Origin: Sabellastarte sp. h YS-2021 | Taxonomy: Eukaryota; Annelida; Polychaeta; Sabellida; Sabellidae | Reading direction: 5' to 3' | NCBI GenBank assembly: GCA_964017235.1 | Contig: OZ024936.1 | Coordinates: forward strand, 90,866,537 to 90,930,536 | DNA length: 64,000 nucleotides | In this document: positions 10,560-20,378 of the stretch, one piece after another | How positions within the stretch are numbered: the first letter of the stretch is position 1 | How the letters are laid out: each line of letters opens with the position of its first letter | Position numbers and translations under genes: made by a program | Notes under the pieces: generated by a model | Databases searched by the model: none | Seen by the model: the letters and a program-made list of their open reading frames with translations, nothing else | Told to the model about the DNA's origin: nothing

Positions 10560-11585
10560 ATGAATCCAGGACCACCACCTATCCTACAGCTATCACAACA
10601 GCCACAGCTCCAGCCCGCCCCAAGGAGAAGAAAAAAGCTACAAAACCCATATGTCATTCCCTGGATCCTTCAAAGACAGGAAAAAGCAGGATGCTACAGC
10701 AACCTCCTAGTCGACCGCATACATAGAGACATCTCGGGATATCAGAATTTTGTCAGGATGCCACCTGCTTTTTTACCTTATCAAAGAATGCATACACCAT
10801 CACATGAAGAAGTCAGGAATCTATTAGAAGTTGCACTGAAACAGGAAGCCACTGGAAATTGGACTCAAACTGGCCATAACTCTGAGACATCTGGCCACTG
10901 GAAAGACCTAAACTTTTTTGCAGTATCACTGGCTGGTAGGCCACACCACCATCTGCAAATTTGTCCCCTAGGTATGCCGAGCCATCCTTGAGAATTCCAG
11001 GATGAATATTTGCATTGAGCAACTAGCCTTGAGGAATGAGAAAGAGTGAAGGAGAAGTTCAGAACCAGATGGAATGTCCTCCATGCTGTCGGGGAAAATT
11101 AGGCAGTGACTATTACAACTACAAGGGCTTATTTTCCCTGGTCCCTGGCCCTGGTCAACACGGAATACAGATTACTGTGGATAGACTGTAGGTCAAGTGA
11201 TTCTTGCTCAGTGGTACAGATTTTCAACAAAACCGATTTGAGGGAGAAGATTGGGGACAAAAGCTTGGGACTTTCATTACCTGAACCACTGGGGGAGTGA
11301 GCACCAGATTTGCCCTATTCCCTGATGACGCTTTGCCTTGATGCCATGGATGAAACCCTACAGCTGAGGACAACTCAAAAGAGAAGAAAGAATAGCCAAC
11401 TACAGGATCTCCAGAGGCCAGAGGGTTGAAGAAAACGCCTTTGGAATCTTATTGAGCTGGTTCAGGGTACTACTGAGCACTATGCAGCAACGGCCAAGGG
11501 TTGTCAGAGACATTATGTTTACATGTGTGGTGCTACACGACATCCTGAGGAAACACAAGGGCATGGCAGACAGGGCACCAATCCA
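10560..11585 (+). pseudogene. Harbinger transposase (HARBI1-like), inactivated
   Basis: Family role: DDE-type transposase that nicks and joins Harbinger ends and works with a separate MADF/Myb partner. Seen, moving through frames: a head with NPYVIPWILQRQEKAG and FVRMPPAF; a helix block LKLAITLRHLATGKT then HTTICKFVP and CRAILENS; DYYNYKGLFSL; ALVNTEYRLLWIDC, carrying the second acidic residue; VQIFNKTDLREKI; LPEPLGE; and VEENAFGILLSWFRVLL, with the catalytic Glu, followed by CVVLHDILRKHKG. Odd: the first Asp block (normally 'GALDGKH') is missing between HAVG and the YYNYKG motif, a local deletion of perhaps 60 bases. Several frameshifts and a TGA after LPEPLGE also break it. Start chosen as the ATG before NPGPPP. 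The end is approximate. Confidence 0.85.
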
Positions 11586-11849
11586 GTGTTTTTTTAATTT
11601 TTTTTTAATTTTGGTTCTTTTAAGTAGCAAATATTTTAAGACTTTTTAAGTTTTTTAAAACTTCACTTTTTTAATCACACACTATTTCATTTGTTCATTC
11701 ATGTTTTTTTTCTTGTGTTTGGGGGCCAAAGTGTTTTTTGTGGGGTGGTGTAATACTTGTTTTGGGATTTTATTATAACAAAGCTTTTAGTGGTTTTTGA
11801 AAGATTTGGGTGGTCCTGAAAATAACTTTTTACATCAGTGACCCTAAAA

Positions 11850-12973
11850 AGGATCAATTGGAGCCAGTGGCAGTGGTTCTACAGCTGCTGCTGTTTGGCT
11901 GCTGATGAGCTGGTGGCTGCTGATGTTCTTGCTGTGCTAGTGCTGGCTTGTCAGCTGGTGAAAATGCCTGTGTGTGCCTATCTGTTGGTAAGTCATCATA
12001 GGTCAAAGATTTCCGAAGAAGCTTGAGAGTCCTGATATGTTGTGCTGACTTTCTTAGTCTGCAGCTGAAGCAACTGATGGAAGCTTGAAGTGTTTAGCCA
12101 GCATCATTGTAAAGGTGAGTGGTCTTGAAGGTCCAGTCTGTTGGTTGTCACTGTCTAGGAAGGAAGTAGGCTGTCATCTGGTTTGCTGCTGCTGTGGTTG
12201 CCACTTGGCTCTGCTGAGCGGGTTGGATGACCTGGCTTGAAGGCATCTGTGTCTCTGGGAAGGTTAAGATATATTCCCTTGCAGCTGGTGCTGGCTGCTG
12301 TGGCTGTTGAAATGTCTGTGGCACAAATGTTGTAGTTGCACTTGAGCTGTGTGAAAGTGTCTGTGGCTGTTGGAGATGACCGCTTTCTTTTGCCCTGCTT
12401 TGCATGTTGCTAAGAAGCCTTACAGCCTGTTTCTAAATATTTGAAGTCTCTGTCTTCTAATCCCTCCACCTTCTATGCCAGATAGTAGCAGAAGGCTGTA
12501 TGTGTTGTCTCCTGCTTCTGCCCAAGGAATGATGTGAGCATGGTTCTCATCTGTGTGAACTGGTCCAAGAATTGCTGGTCAACCAAAGAATGTCCTGAAA
12601 CTACAGTGGGGCTGGTGCCTTGTCGAGGCTGTAATGTGGTGACTGCATGCTGATGTCTGTACTGCAAGTGTCTGGTGAAGTTCTAAAAATGTCGAGTGCT
12701 GAAGCACTGACTCCACAAGCCTGGGACTTGAAACCTGATGACTTTCTGAGCCCCTTGCATTTAATGTGCGACCTCAGGAATCCAAATTTATCCTCTATCC
12801 AGTTCTGACATTCCGTCATCTCTTTCAGGGCTTGACCAGACTTTGATTGTGTGAGCTTGCTGTAACATGGCCTTTGCGATCTTGCACACCTTGACAGACA
12901 ACTTGCAACTGTTGCTGAACCTCTCCCAGAGATACTCCTTCCTTTCTATGTCTTTGAAATGTTCAATAGGCAA
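11850..12973 (-). pseudogene. MADF/Myb-like partner protein of Harbinger, broken
   Basis: Reading the minus strand from 12973: FKDIERKEYLWERF and KVCKIAKAML, then, after a frameshift near 12820, TECQNWIEDKFGFLRSHIK and KGLRKSSGFKSQ. This matches the order of a MADF domain (a Trp in helix 1, a central Trp before 'LR..F', then a basic SG-rich loop). The rest is Gln/Ala/Thr-rich (QFLDQFTQMRTML, then QQPQQPAPAA), with further shifts. A run of CTG/CAG-like triplets at 11868-11965 continues the Q/A-rich tail. Harbinger transposons usually encode such a protein beside the transposase and need it for nuclear import and end binding. Here it is convergent with the transposase and decayed. Confidence 0.6.
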
Positions 12974-12999
12974 GATGGATTAGAGAGGTTTAAGGCTAA

Positions 13000-13923
13000 G
13001 GACTCAACCATGATATAATTGGTTGTATGCAACATTTATTACGTTCTGTCTGTTCACCAGGCAGAGATGTAATATATATATATATGTTACAAGTGATATA
13101 TCAGCAAACATAATGTCAAATTATGTATCATCTTGGTTTGGATTATGCAATGTGGGATCATCCCAATATAGCGTATTTCATTAAAGCAATCAAGATAAGT
13201 GGGCCACTGAGAATAAGGAAGAAACTATTATTGATATCCATACCTTGTTAAGACTTGTCAAATTGTGTGACCACATTCACTTGGGTGCAGTCTTTAAAGG
13301 TGTATTTTGCTAGCAATCTTTGGGTATTTACACCTATCCAATATTGCCCCAATTCAGTAGCAGTGTTTGATTCCTCTAGTCACTTGTTAGTGGACAAAGT
13401 CACTAATGGTCTAAGGTGTTGCAAAATACTTTGCACTTTATTACTCTTCCCAGATTGGAGGGTTTTCTTATTTCTCCTTATATGGCTATGCAAGTAGCAC
13501 TTAAAACCAGATGCAGACGAACCACTTTTTCAGAACTTCTCAGGTTAGTGGCTGCCTGTCACAGACGCAAGAATAAAAAAAAATGTCTGACAAAAATGAA
13601 TGTTAAGATGTGTTTCACACCTCCTCAGTACACCTTTCATTAGTTCTGACACTCAAGAGCCTCTTTTGCTTGCAATGCTGACATATCCATTCAAGATATA
13701 AAGAATCAGGACGCCAGATTGTATCTGGACATATATCTAACTAGACAATGCTGTGGCAAAATTATTGCGCTAAATGTTATACCTCTACTGTTTGCCTTAA
13801 GGGAACTATTTATGTACATGTTTCAAATTCTATACTATCACAGGGTTTTTCAGCTGTACTTAGGGCCACCTGAGTAACATTTCTTTTGGCTTGATTTTTC
13901 CAACTTTATTATTTAATTTTTAT
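13000..13923. other. No recognisable gene
   Basis: AT-rich spacer with a short (AT)n run at 13072-13085. Overlapping plus-strand open frames at 13255-13497 and 13416-13643 show no domain and no convincing splice boundaries. Confidence 0.5.
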
Positions 13924-14112
13924 CACTTGGCTTCCTAACATCATTTGTTTTTGGTAATTGATTGGCATTGACTTTTATATTTTAATATTATATTTTGACA
14001 ATTTGATTCTTGATATATTGATTCTTAACACTTGGCTTCCAAACATCATATATGTTTTGGCAATTGATTGGCATTGACTTTTATATTATGATATTATATT
14101 TTGATTTTATGA
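13924..14112. repeat. 105-bp tandem duplication
   Basis: Copy 1 (13924-14028) and copy 2 (14029-14112, partial) share cacttggcttcc, aattgattggcattgacttt and tatattatattttga with a few differences. It is not related to the monomer family that starts further right. Confidence 0.85.
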
Positions 14113-14399
14113 TCATCAAAAGCTTCTGTATTTATATATAGAATTATGCATGGACACAAATTATTTAAAATCATGCACAAAATAACTACTTTATTTTCAT
14201 GCATAATATTTCAAATAATTGTTTTATTTGATCAATCACCCGGCCACATTTTTTCTTTTCTACTAAAGTCGTATTATCAAATATTGAGTTTGCTGTTTTG
14301 AAATTCTTGCAGTACAATCTAAACCTACATAGACAGGAGATAATTGTGCTGAATTTATCAACAATTAAATTTTTTGTTGTTGTTTCAGTTATCTGTTAT

Positions 14400-16375
14400 T
14401 CATAACGTGTACCTCTTTACACTAGAATATAATATAATATTTCCTAAATCATACACATCACAAACTACCAGTTTCCAAAATTTGGATAACCTTTGATGAA
14501 AATTTACAACATTAAATTTAATTTCAAAATCTATTTTCTTGCAGGTTTTGAAAATGTTTTTATGTGTGAAATCAAATGCACAGTGTTTTTTTCTCTTCTA
14601 TATTTAAAAGAACAACCAGCACAAGATTTACTAGTTTACCTTCACAAAGGTTTCCTAAAAACTATGGAACAGAAGGTACCAAAGATATCTTCTACCCACT
14701 TGTACTGAAATAAAATTATTTATCCCGTCTGGGTATTGTCTTGGTGACAGCAATATCAAAAGTTTTGGTAATTAAATACATTAACTCACATGGAACCATA
14801 ATTAATGAAATGACCAATGAAATTTATACTATTTTTTCAGATGTAATATTTCAAGTAATAATTTCAGTTAGTTAATCTTATTATTAATTGAATTGTCTTA
14901 CAAGGACACATGATTAAAACATGTATTGTAAACAATTTAAAAAGTATTTATATAACTTTTTCATATGACATACCCACATGAAGATATGTGTCGTAGAAAA
15001 TTACTTGTGTTTCATTAATGGCTATTCATACATTGATAATTTAAGAAATATTATTGCCTTGTGCACTACCTGATATTAAAACATGTTCATCTTTACACTA
15101 AAACATAACCTTACAGTTATTTTAAATGCTGAAATGGACAGATAATTGACTGCATGTATTGTATGCAATTTATATAGCTTTCTGGTACAACATGCCCATA
15201 CTAACACATGCCAATTTCCTTTATGTCTTATTAACAATTAACAATTGATACATGATAAGAGATATTACTTTCTTCTGATCTACCTAATGTTTAAAACATG
15301 TTCATCTTTATGTTACAATATAATACAATGATTCTTTATCAACACAGAAGTTACAAATTATATAATTGTGGATATATTTCTATTGAAGTTCGCAAAGTTA
15401 AACATTATTTTAAAACCTGTGTTCTTCATGACTATAAAAGATTTGATATGTGATATAAAATGTAACAGAAAAATCGTTAATATATAAACCACCAATCAAT
15501 ATATGATCATAAACAACCTTTTGGTTTATGCAAGAAAAACAATATTTAAATTATTAAATACTTTTGTGCAGCAAAATGATTTACAAAGTTATGGAAGAGA
15601 CAATGTCAAATATATCAACTACATACAGTTGGTCAAGGTTCTGAGCTGTAAACTCTGACCAATGGAAAGCAACTATCAGCTTTCCCACTTGAGGTCGGGA
15701 TGGGAACCGAACTCCGATCTCAGAGATGGGAGGTGAGAGTTTTACAACTCTGCTACCATGGCCCCTCTATTATTCCTAAAATGTGGTGCATAAAAGTACC
15801 AAAGATAATCTTATTCCTACCTTTAATGAAACTGAAGTATGCATTTTGTCTCTGGATCTACATCTTGGTGACTGCAATATCAAAAGCGTTTTTGTATAGG
15901 TACACATATAACTGATGCAGACAAAATTATCAAAATGAACCACAAAACTTGCAGTTAAATTTTACAGACAAAATATTGTGAGTGACTTTTTAGTTGTTCA
16001 ATCTTTTATTCACTTTTGATTTTCTACAAAACAAAATGTTAAAATAGCTATATATACACTGCTTAGTGTAGCTTAACCATGTAAGGACACAGGTCATCTG
16101 GAAGTAATCATATTCCTACCTTTAATGAAATCGAAGGATGCATTTTGTCTCTAAATCTTCCTTTTGGTGACTACAATATCAAAAGGATTTTGTATCGGTA
16201 CATATATAACTGATGTGGACACAATTATTAAAATTACAAACAAAAATAGGTAAATTTTACAGACAAAATATTTTAATAGACTTTTCAGTTAGTTAATCTT
16301 TCAGTCACTTTGTACAAAAAAACAAAAATGCTAAATTAGCTATATATACAATGTTGTAGTAAATCGTAACATATT
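14400..16375. repeat. Oldest, LINE-free monomers at the left edge of the satellite domain
   Basis: Faded copies of the array monomer. Near 14470 ccagtttccaaaatttggataacc matches ccagaatttggatactc. Near 14970 cccacatgaagatatgtgtc plus acttgtgtttcatt matches the start of a monomer. At 15815-15900 and 16115-16200 the conserved block around cctacctttaatgaaa is clear. Lengths are irregular from deletions. At about 16108 a monomer start is joined directly to a monomer middle. No LINE segment occurs before 16376, so these copies may descend from the state before the LINE entered. Confidence 0.7.
15620..15764 (-). mobile_element. SINE fragment lacking its 3' tail
   Basis: Minus-orientation copy of the main tRNA-SINE family. 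The head ends at 15764 (minus strand GGGGCCATGGTAGCAGAGTT) and the body runs to the ttggtcaaggttctg block. The rest of the body and the A-rich tail are missing at the left. It interrupts a faded monomer at the tattattcctaaaatg block. Confidence 0.8.
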
Positions 16376-16936
16376 CTAATCTAAATCTAATCTACTACTT
16401 TGCAGGCCCAAATATCTTTGAAGCAAAGGGGAACTCAGTGCACCAGTTAATAAAAATTGTTTATCGTAAGGGGAATCAAGTGGTGGTTCAGGTCTAAAAT
16501 GTATATACTTAGACTAAAATATAAGGTGTCAGTCCCTTGTTAGCACATTTCTCAAATTATGTGGTGCCAGAATTTGGATACTCTTTACTGAAAAGAGATC
16601 AGATCTTTCTGGCACAAACCAGCAATTACTAATAAGCTGCAAATCAATACATGTTCATAATTAACTTGTTTATTTCATGAAATAAAATAGGAAGATTCAG
16701 ACAGTGTTGGGTTGTGAATATTATTCCTAAAATCATAGTAAAATGTGGTGCAAAAAGTGCTCCATGCACTAGTTAACAAAAATTGTTTATCATAAAGAGA
16801 ATCAAGTAGCGGTCAAGGGTCAGTGATCCAGAGTTATGAGTGTTACCAGAAGGAAGTTGACTAAGTTTAAAAACGAGTTAAAGGGATGGAATTTAAGGAC
16901 TTTCCTAAATGATGTAACAGATGGGCTAGTTCTTAT
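16376..16936 (-). repeat. Rearranged unit 0: LINE 3' fragment, monomer piece, LINE resumes
   Basis: The LINE segment begins at 16376 (tctaatctaaatctaatct), is cut at about 16490, and is followed by a monomer A piece (taaaatgtatatacttagac onward). At about 16767 it returns to LINE sequence (ccatgcactagttaac) until the TIR element enters at 16937. The two joins look like deletions or exchanges within the repeat family. The LINE continues at 19753. Confidence 0.75.
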
Positions 16937-17724
16937 TAGAGTTTTTACATTGTACACCAGTGGGAAGTAAGCCGGGTAGTTACATGCCTAATATGGCAGT
17001 GCTTGATTTAAATAAAATTTGAGGGGTTGCAACTTTATGTTTGTATAGAGCAATATTTGTGTACCCATCAAATACTAGACAATATGATTATTGTCTGTTG
17101 GAACCTTTTAAGGACTGGCCAGTAGAATCTATAATGAAATCTCAAGGGGCTGGTTATAAAAAATCTGTGGTGCCTGTTTTTTACAAATTCGTGTGTGTGT
17201 GTTCTTGCTAAACTGTGATCACAATCGTGAGCCACAGAAGTAACATTTAATTATTTTGTAGATGATTGAAAATATAATTCTAATTTGACAGTTAATAATT
17301 TCATTGTGACAGTTGGGTAAATTAACTATTGCAGTTTGGAAAGTGAAGCAATCACATCTCATTAGTGTAATATGCCAGTCCCTCAATCATTGATTGGAAA
17401 CCGGGAAAAAGCCCTACACAAAAAGCCCTACAGGAGAAAACCCTACAGTTTTTATATCCATGTAGAAAAGCAATACACCATTTCTAGATCTTGGAGAAGG
17501 CCCCATGCATCATGTTTAGGTTACAAATGACAGGGATGACCATTACAAAACGGTATTTCAATTGCTATTAAAAGTTCTAGATTCAATCTCAATGCCCCTT
17601 TGTAGTTTAAAAAACAATAAATTAATTATTTTTTAACAAAGTAAAACACTCTTGGTTAGTTACTCAATCGCTAGATGATAACTTATCAAAAAGAACATTG
17701 CAGTGAAACTTCAAGTAAAAATGG

Positions 17725-17953
17725 TGGGGGCTCGGTGGTGTAATGATCAGAATGATCGCCTTCAACCTCCGAGGTCACCGGTTCAAATTTTGACCTGGCC
17801 ACTTTATGTTGGAAAGTTGGTAGTTTCTAGCCTGGTGGTTTAGAGTGCAGAATCTTGACCAACTAGTATGCACTGGTTCCTCCACCTGTAAACTACGCAT
17901 CGCAATATGACCCTGGCTGTTGAATGTGATGGAAAACAGCAAATAAATCTAAA
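17725..17953 (+). mobile_element. tRNA-derived SINE, second subfamily
   Basis: The head starts gggggctcggtggtgtaatg, with B box ccggttcaaattt. The body shares tatgcactggttcctccacc with the main family, and it ends aaataaatctaaa. The target duplication is tcaagtaaaaatgg (17711-17724) and tcaagtagaaatgg (17954-17967), 13 of 14 matching. Confidence 0.9.
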
Positions 17954-18038
17954 TCAAGTAGAAATGGAGTTTTGTTCCAGAATGTTTAGTGTTATAATTT
18001 TTTTAAAGATTGGGACTTGATTATTTTCCTTTCATCGG

Positions 18039-18253
18039 AAGGGGGCTCAGTGGTGTAGCAGTTAGAATTCTTGCCTCCAACCTCTGAGGCCTCCGGTTTG
18101 AATCTCGGGCTGGGTGCTTCATGTTGGAAAGTTGGTAGTTACTTGTCGGTGGTTTACAGTGCAGTATGCACTGGTTTCCTCCACCTGTAAAACTACCCAT
18201 CACAATATGACCCTGGCTGTTGAATGAGATGTAAAACAACAAATAAATCTAAA
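18039..18253 (+). mobile_element. tRNA-derived SINE, second subfamily
   Basis: Same subfamily as the copy 86 bp to the left: gggggctcagtggtgtagca head, B box ccggtttgaatct, same tail. The target duplication is tcctttcatcgg (18027-18038) and tcctctcatcgg (18254-18265), 11 of 12 matching. Confidence 0.9.
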
Positions 18254-18650
18254 TCCTCTCATCGGTACTACAATATTTTTCTGTTTTTTTATGTTATTTG
18301 TATTGTGAATATTAAAAATATTTCATTATATATTATTTTTAGTTTGCATAATAATAAATGTGTATGGCATATAGCAAATACTGAAAACAATAATAATTTT
18401 GAAATAATAAAAGTGACATGTAACTTTTTGACAGTTTATGTTTGCACATTGTACTGCCTGAAAAGTACTTTCATCCAGAGTGTCAAAACTGGTGTAGGGT
18501 GTTCTGGGGGCTTCATCAAATTATATGACTTTCTTCTGTAAAACAATGTCTCCCTCACTCTGGTGTATCATATTATCAATTCAGTGAACCAATACATCTA
18601 ACCTTGCCCATGGGCTGTACCAGAGCCCCTGGCTGAATACAAGAAATACT

Positions 18651-18878
18651 TTATTTATTTAGGGTTTTACGTGGCTTTCAAGACTGTACAGGTCATATCA
18701 GGACAGGTAGTTGGGATGGCAGAAGAAACCAGTACATACTGTTGGTCAAGGTTCTGTACTATGAACTGCCAACCAACAGCAAGTAACCACCAGCTTTCCC
18801 ACTGGAGGTTAGGCTGGGAACCGAACCCCGATCTCAGAGGTGGAAGTTGAGAGTGTTACAACTCTGCCATCGTGGGGC
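18651..18878 (-). mobile_element. tRNA-derived SINE, main family
   Basis: Minus orientation, with the tail at the left (ttatttatttagggttttac) and the tRNA head at the right (minus strand starts GGCCCCACGATGGCAGAGTT). A perfect 11-bp target duplication, caagaaatact, lies at 18640-18650 and 18879-18889. Confidence 0.95.
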
Positions 18879-18993
18879 CAAGAAATACTGTAACTCTGTA
18901 CAAATACTATGCTGGCTTTTACATGAAACATATAACTTGGTATTAATCTTGAACCGTAGCTTATAGGCTCTGGTTAAAACAAATTAGAATGTA

Positions 18994-19232
18994 TTTGTTT
19001 ATTTGTTTATTTGGGGTTTAACGTCGCTTTCAACACTGTACAGGTCGTATCACGACGGGTAGTTGCAAGGGCAGAGGAAACCAGTACATAGAGTTCGCTA
19101 GGGTTGTGTACTGTAAACTGCCGACCAACGGCAAGCAACTACCAGCTTTCCCACTTACGGCCATGACGGGGATCGATCCCCGGCCGCAGAGGTGGGAGGC
19201 GAGAGTGTTACCACTCTGCCACCGTGGCCCCT
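18994..19232 (-). mobile_element. tRNA-derived SINE, main family, best-preserved copy
   Basis: The minus-strand head GGGGCCACGGTGGCAGAGTG and the palindromic B box GGGGATCGATCCCC are intact. A perfect 13-bp target duplication, aaattagaatgta, lies at 18981-18993 and 19233-19245. The tail is (tttg)-rich on the plus strand. Perfect duplication and intact boxes suggest this is one of the youngest insertions in the window. Confidence 0.95.
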
Positions 19233-19752
19233 AAATTAGAATGTAATGTAGAATGTAATGCTGATTTTGAAAATTAATTATGTCTTCTACAGGTCAGCTT
19301 ATTCCTTTCAATCACACTTAGTTCCAGTATTCAATTTGCTCTTTGAATATCATGGATACTTGCTGTCAGAAAAATAAAAAGATACAGAAACATATATAAA
19401 ACATAAAAAATATCCCAGAGCCTACAAGACCACCAACCAGAAACCAAAAGGTGTACAATACTGTACATACATGTTCCTTTGTGTTAATCATTCACATAGT
19501 GAAGAAGTCATCTTTGGCCCTATTGTTTGGGAAATGTGTACCAAGTCCTTCATCCCTCCTACATAATGGGTTCATATTAAAATTTTCTTTGTTAATGAGC
19601 TTAAACACCCCTTGTACATCACTAACCACCCATATTACCCTTGATGGTTACTTTAAGCTCCACCCACATGCCTGTTAAATAATTTTATTGGTAATTCACA
19701 AATAGGTCAATGTACCACCCTGGGTAGTAATGGTTACAATGTAAAAACTCTA

Positions 19753-20378
19753 ATTTGAAGGGAAAAGAGTTCCCCAAAGAACTGGGGCATAGTGACTGAA
19801 AGAATTACAAAAATGTTTGATTGATTTATTTAGGATGTCTATGGTCAAAATTTGGGTATGAAGGAACCTAAGTTTAAAGGTGCTTCTTGTGTTTTTGGAA
19901 GAGGTGTAGGGGTGAATTAATTGTCCTAGATAATCTTGTTGATCTTCGATGAAAATTTTGTATGTAAAGAGGCCTATTTTAAATTTCATCCTGTATCATT
20001 TCAGGTGAGGGTTAGCGTGTGTGAATTTTGGGGAACGGGTGACAACCCTGCAGAGTGAGTTTTGGACCTGCTGCAATCTCCTTAACTCAAAATCATTGAG
20101 TGTTTATTTATTTGGGGTTTTACGTCGCTTTCAACACTGTACAGGTCATATCACGATGGGTAGTTGGAAGGGCAGAGGAAACCAGTACATATAGTTCGCT
20201 AGGGTTGTGTACTGTAAACTGGCAACTAACAGGAAGCAACTATCAGCTTTCCCACTTAAGGCCATGATGGGGATCAAACCCTGGCCTCAGAGGTGGGAGG
20301 CGAGAGTGTTAATACTCTGCCACCGTGGTCCCCCAAAATCATTGAGTGATATAAACAGAGAATTGAAATGTTCCAATT
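19753..20378 (-). repeat. Unit 0 LINE segment, continued (interrupted by a SINE)
   Basis: This resumes the LINE segment cut at 16936 and runs to the unit junction. On the minus strand it reads the RT C-terminal tail, for example SFSHYAPVLWGTLF. A SINE occupies 20103-20334. Confidence 0.85.
20103..20334 (-). mobile_element. tRNA-derived SINE inside the LINE segment (unit 0)
   Basis: Main-family SINE in minus orientation, with a perfect 14-bp target duplication aaaatcattgagtg at 20089-20102 and 20335-20348. The same SINE at the same site recurs at 22373-22604. All later units have the empty site. Confidence 0.95.

Larger units (their letters stand above)
10018..12990 (+). mobile_element. Degenerate Harbinger (PIF) DNA transposon
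   Basis: The element holds the two genes expected of an autonomous Harbinger, arranged convergently. The DDE transposase is on plus (10560-11585) and a MADF/Myb-like DNA-binding protein is on minus (11850-12973). The left limit is placed at ggggtattccactggagcct (10018-10040), a plausible terminal sequence. I could not find its inverted partner on the right, so both ends are approximate. The interval 10200-10560 holds no clear coding and an AT-rich stretch. Confidence 0.6.
16937..19752. mobile_element. 2.8-kb TIR element, no transposase, carrying four SINEs
   Basis: The ends are perfect 18-bp inverted repeats, TAGAGTTTTTACATTGTA at 16937-16954 and its reverse complement at 19735-19752. They interrupt the LINE segment of the array. 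Other units read cttatttggaagg here. This copy reads cttat, element, atttgaagg, which fits an AT dinucleotide duplication. The interior is non-coding apart from four SINEs. A zinc-finger-linker-like stretch near 17406-17450 is too weak to call. The element is presumably non-autonomous. The superfamily is not identified: a 2-bp duplication would suit Tc1/mariner-like elements, but TA is their usual target. Confidence 0.8.

Noticed and set aside
17400-17455. Zinc-finger-linker-like text (repeated aaagccctaca)
   Set aside because: No Cys or His pairs at zinc-finger spacing and no open frame of useful length. Probably a small local repeat.
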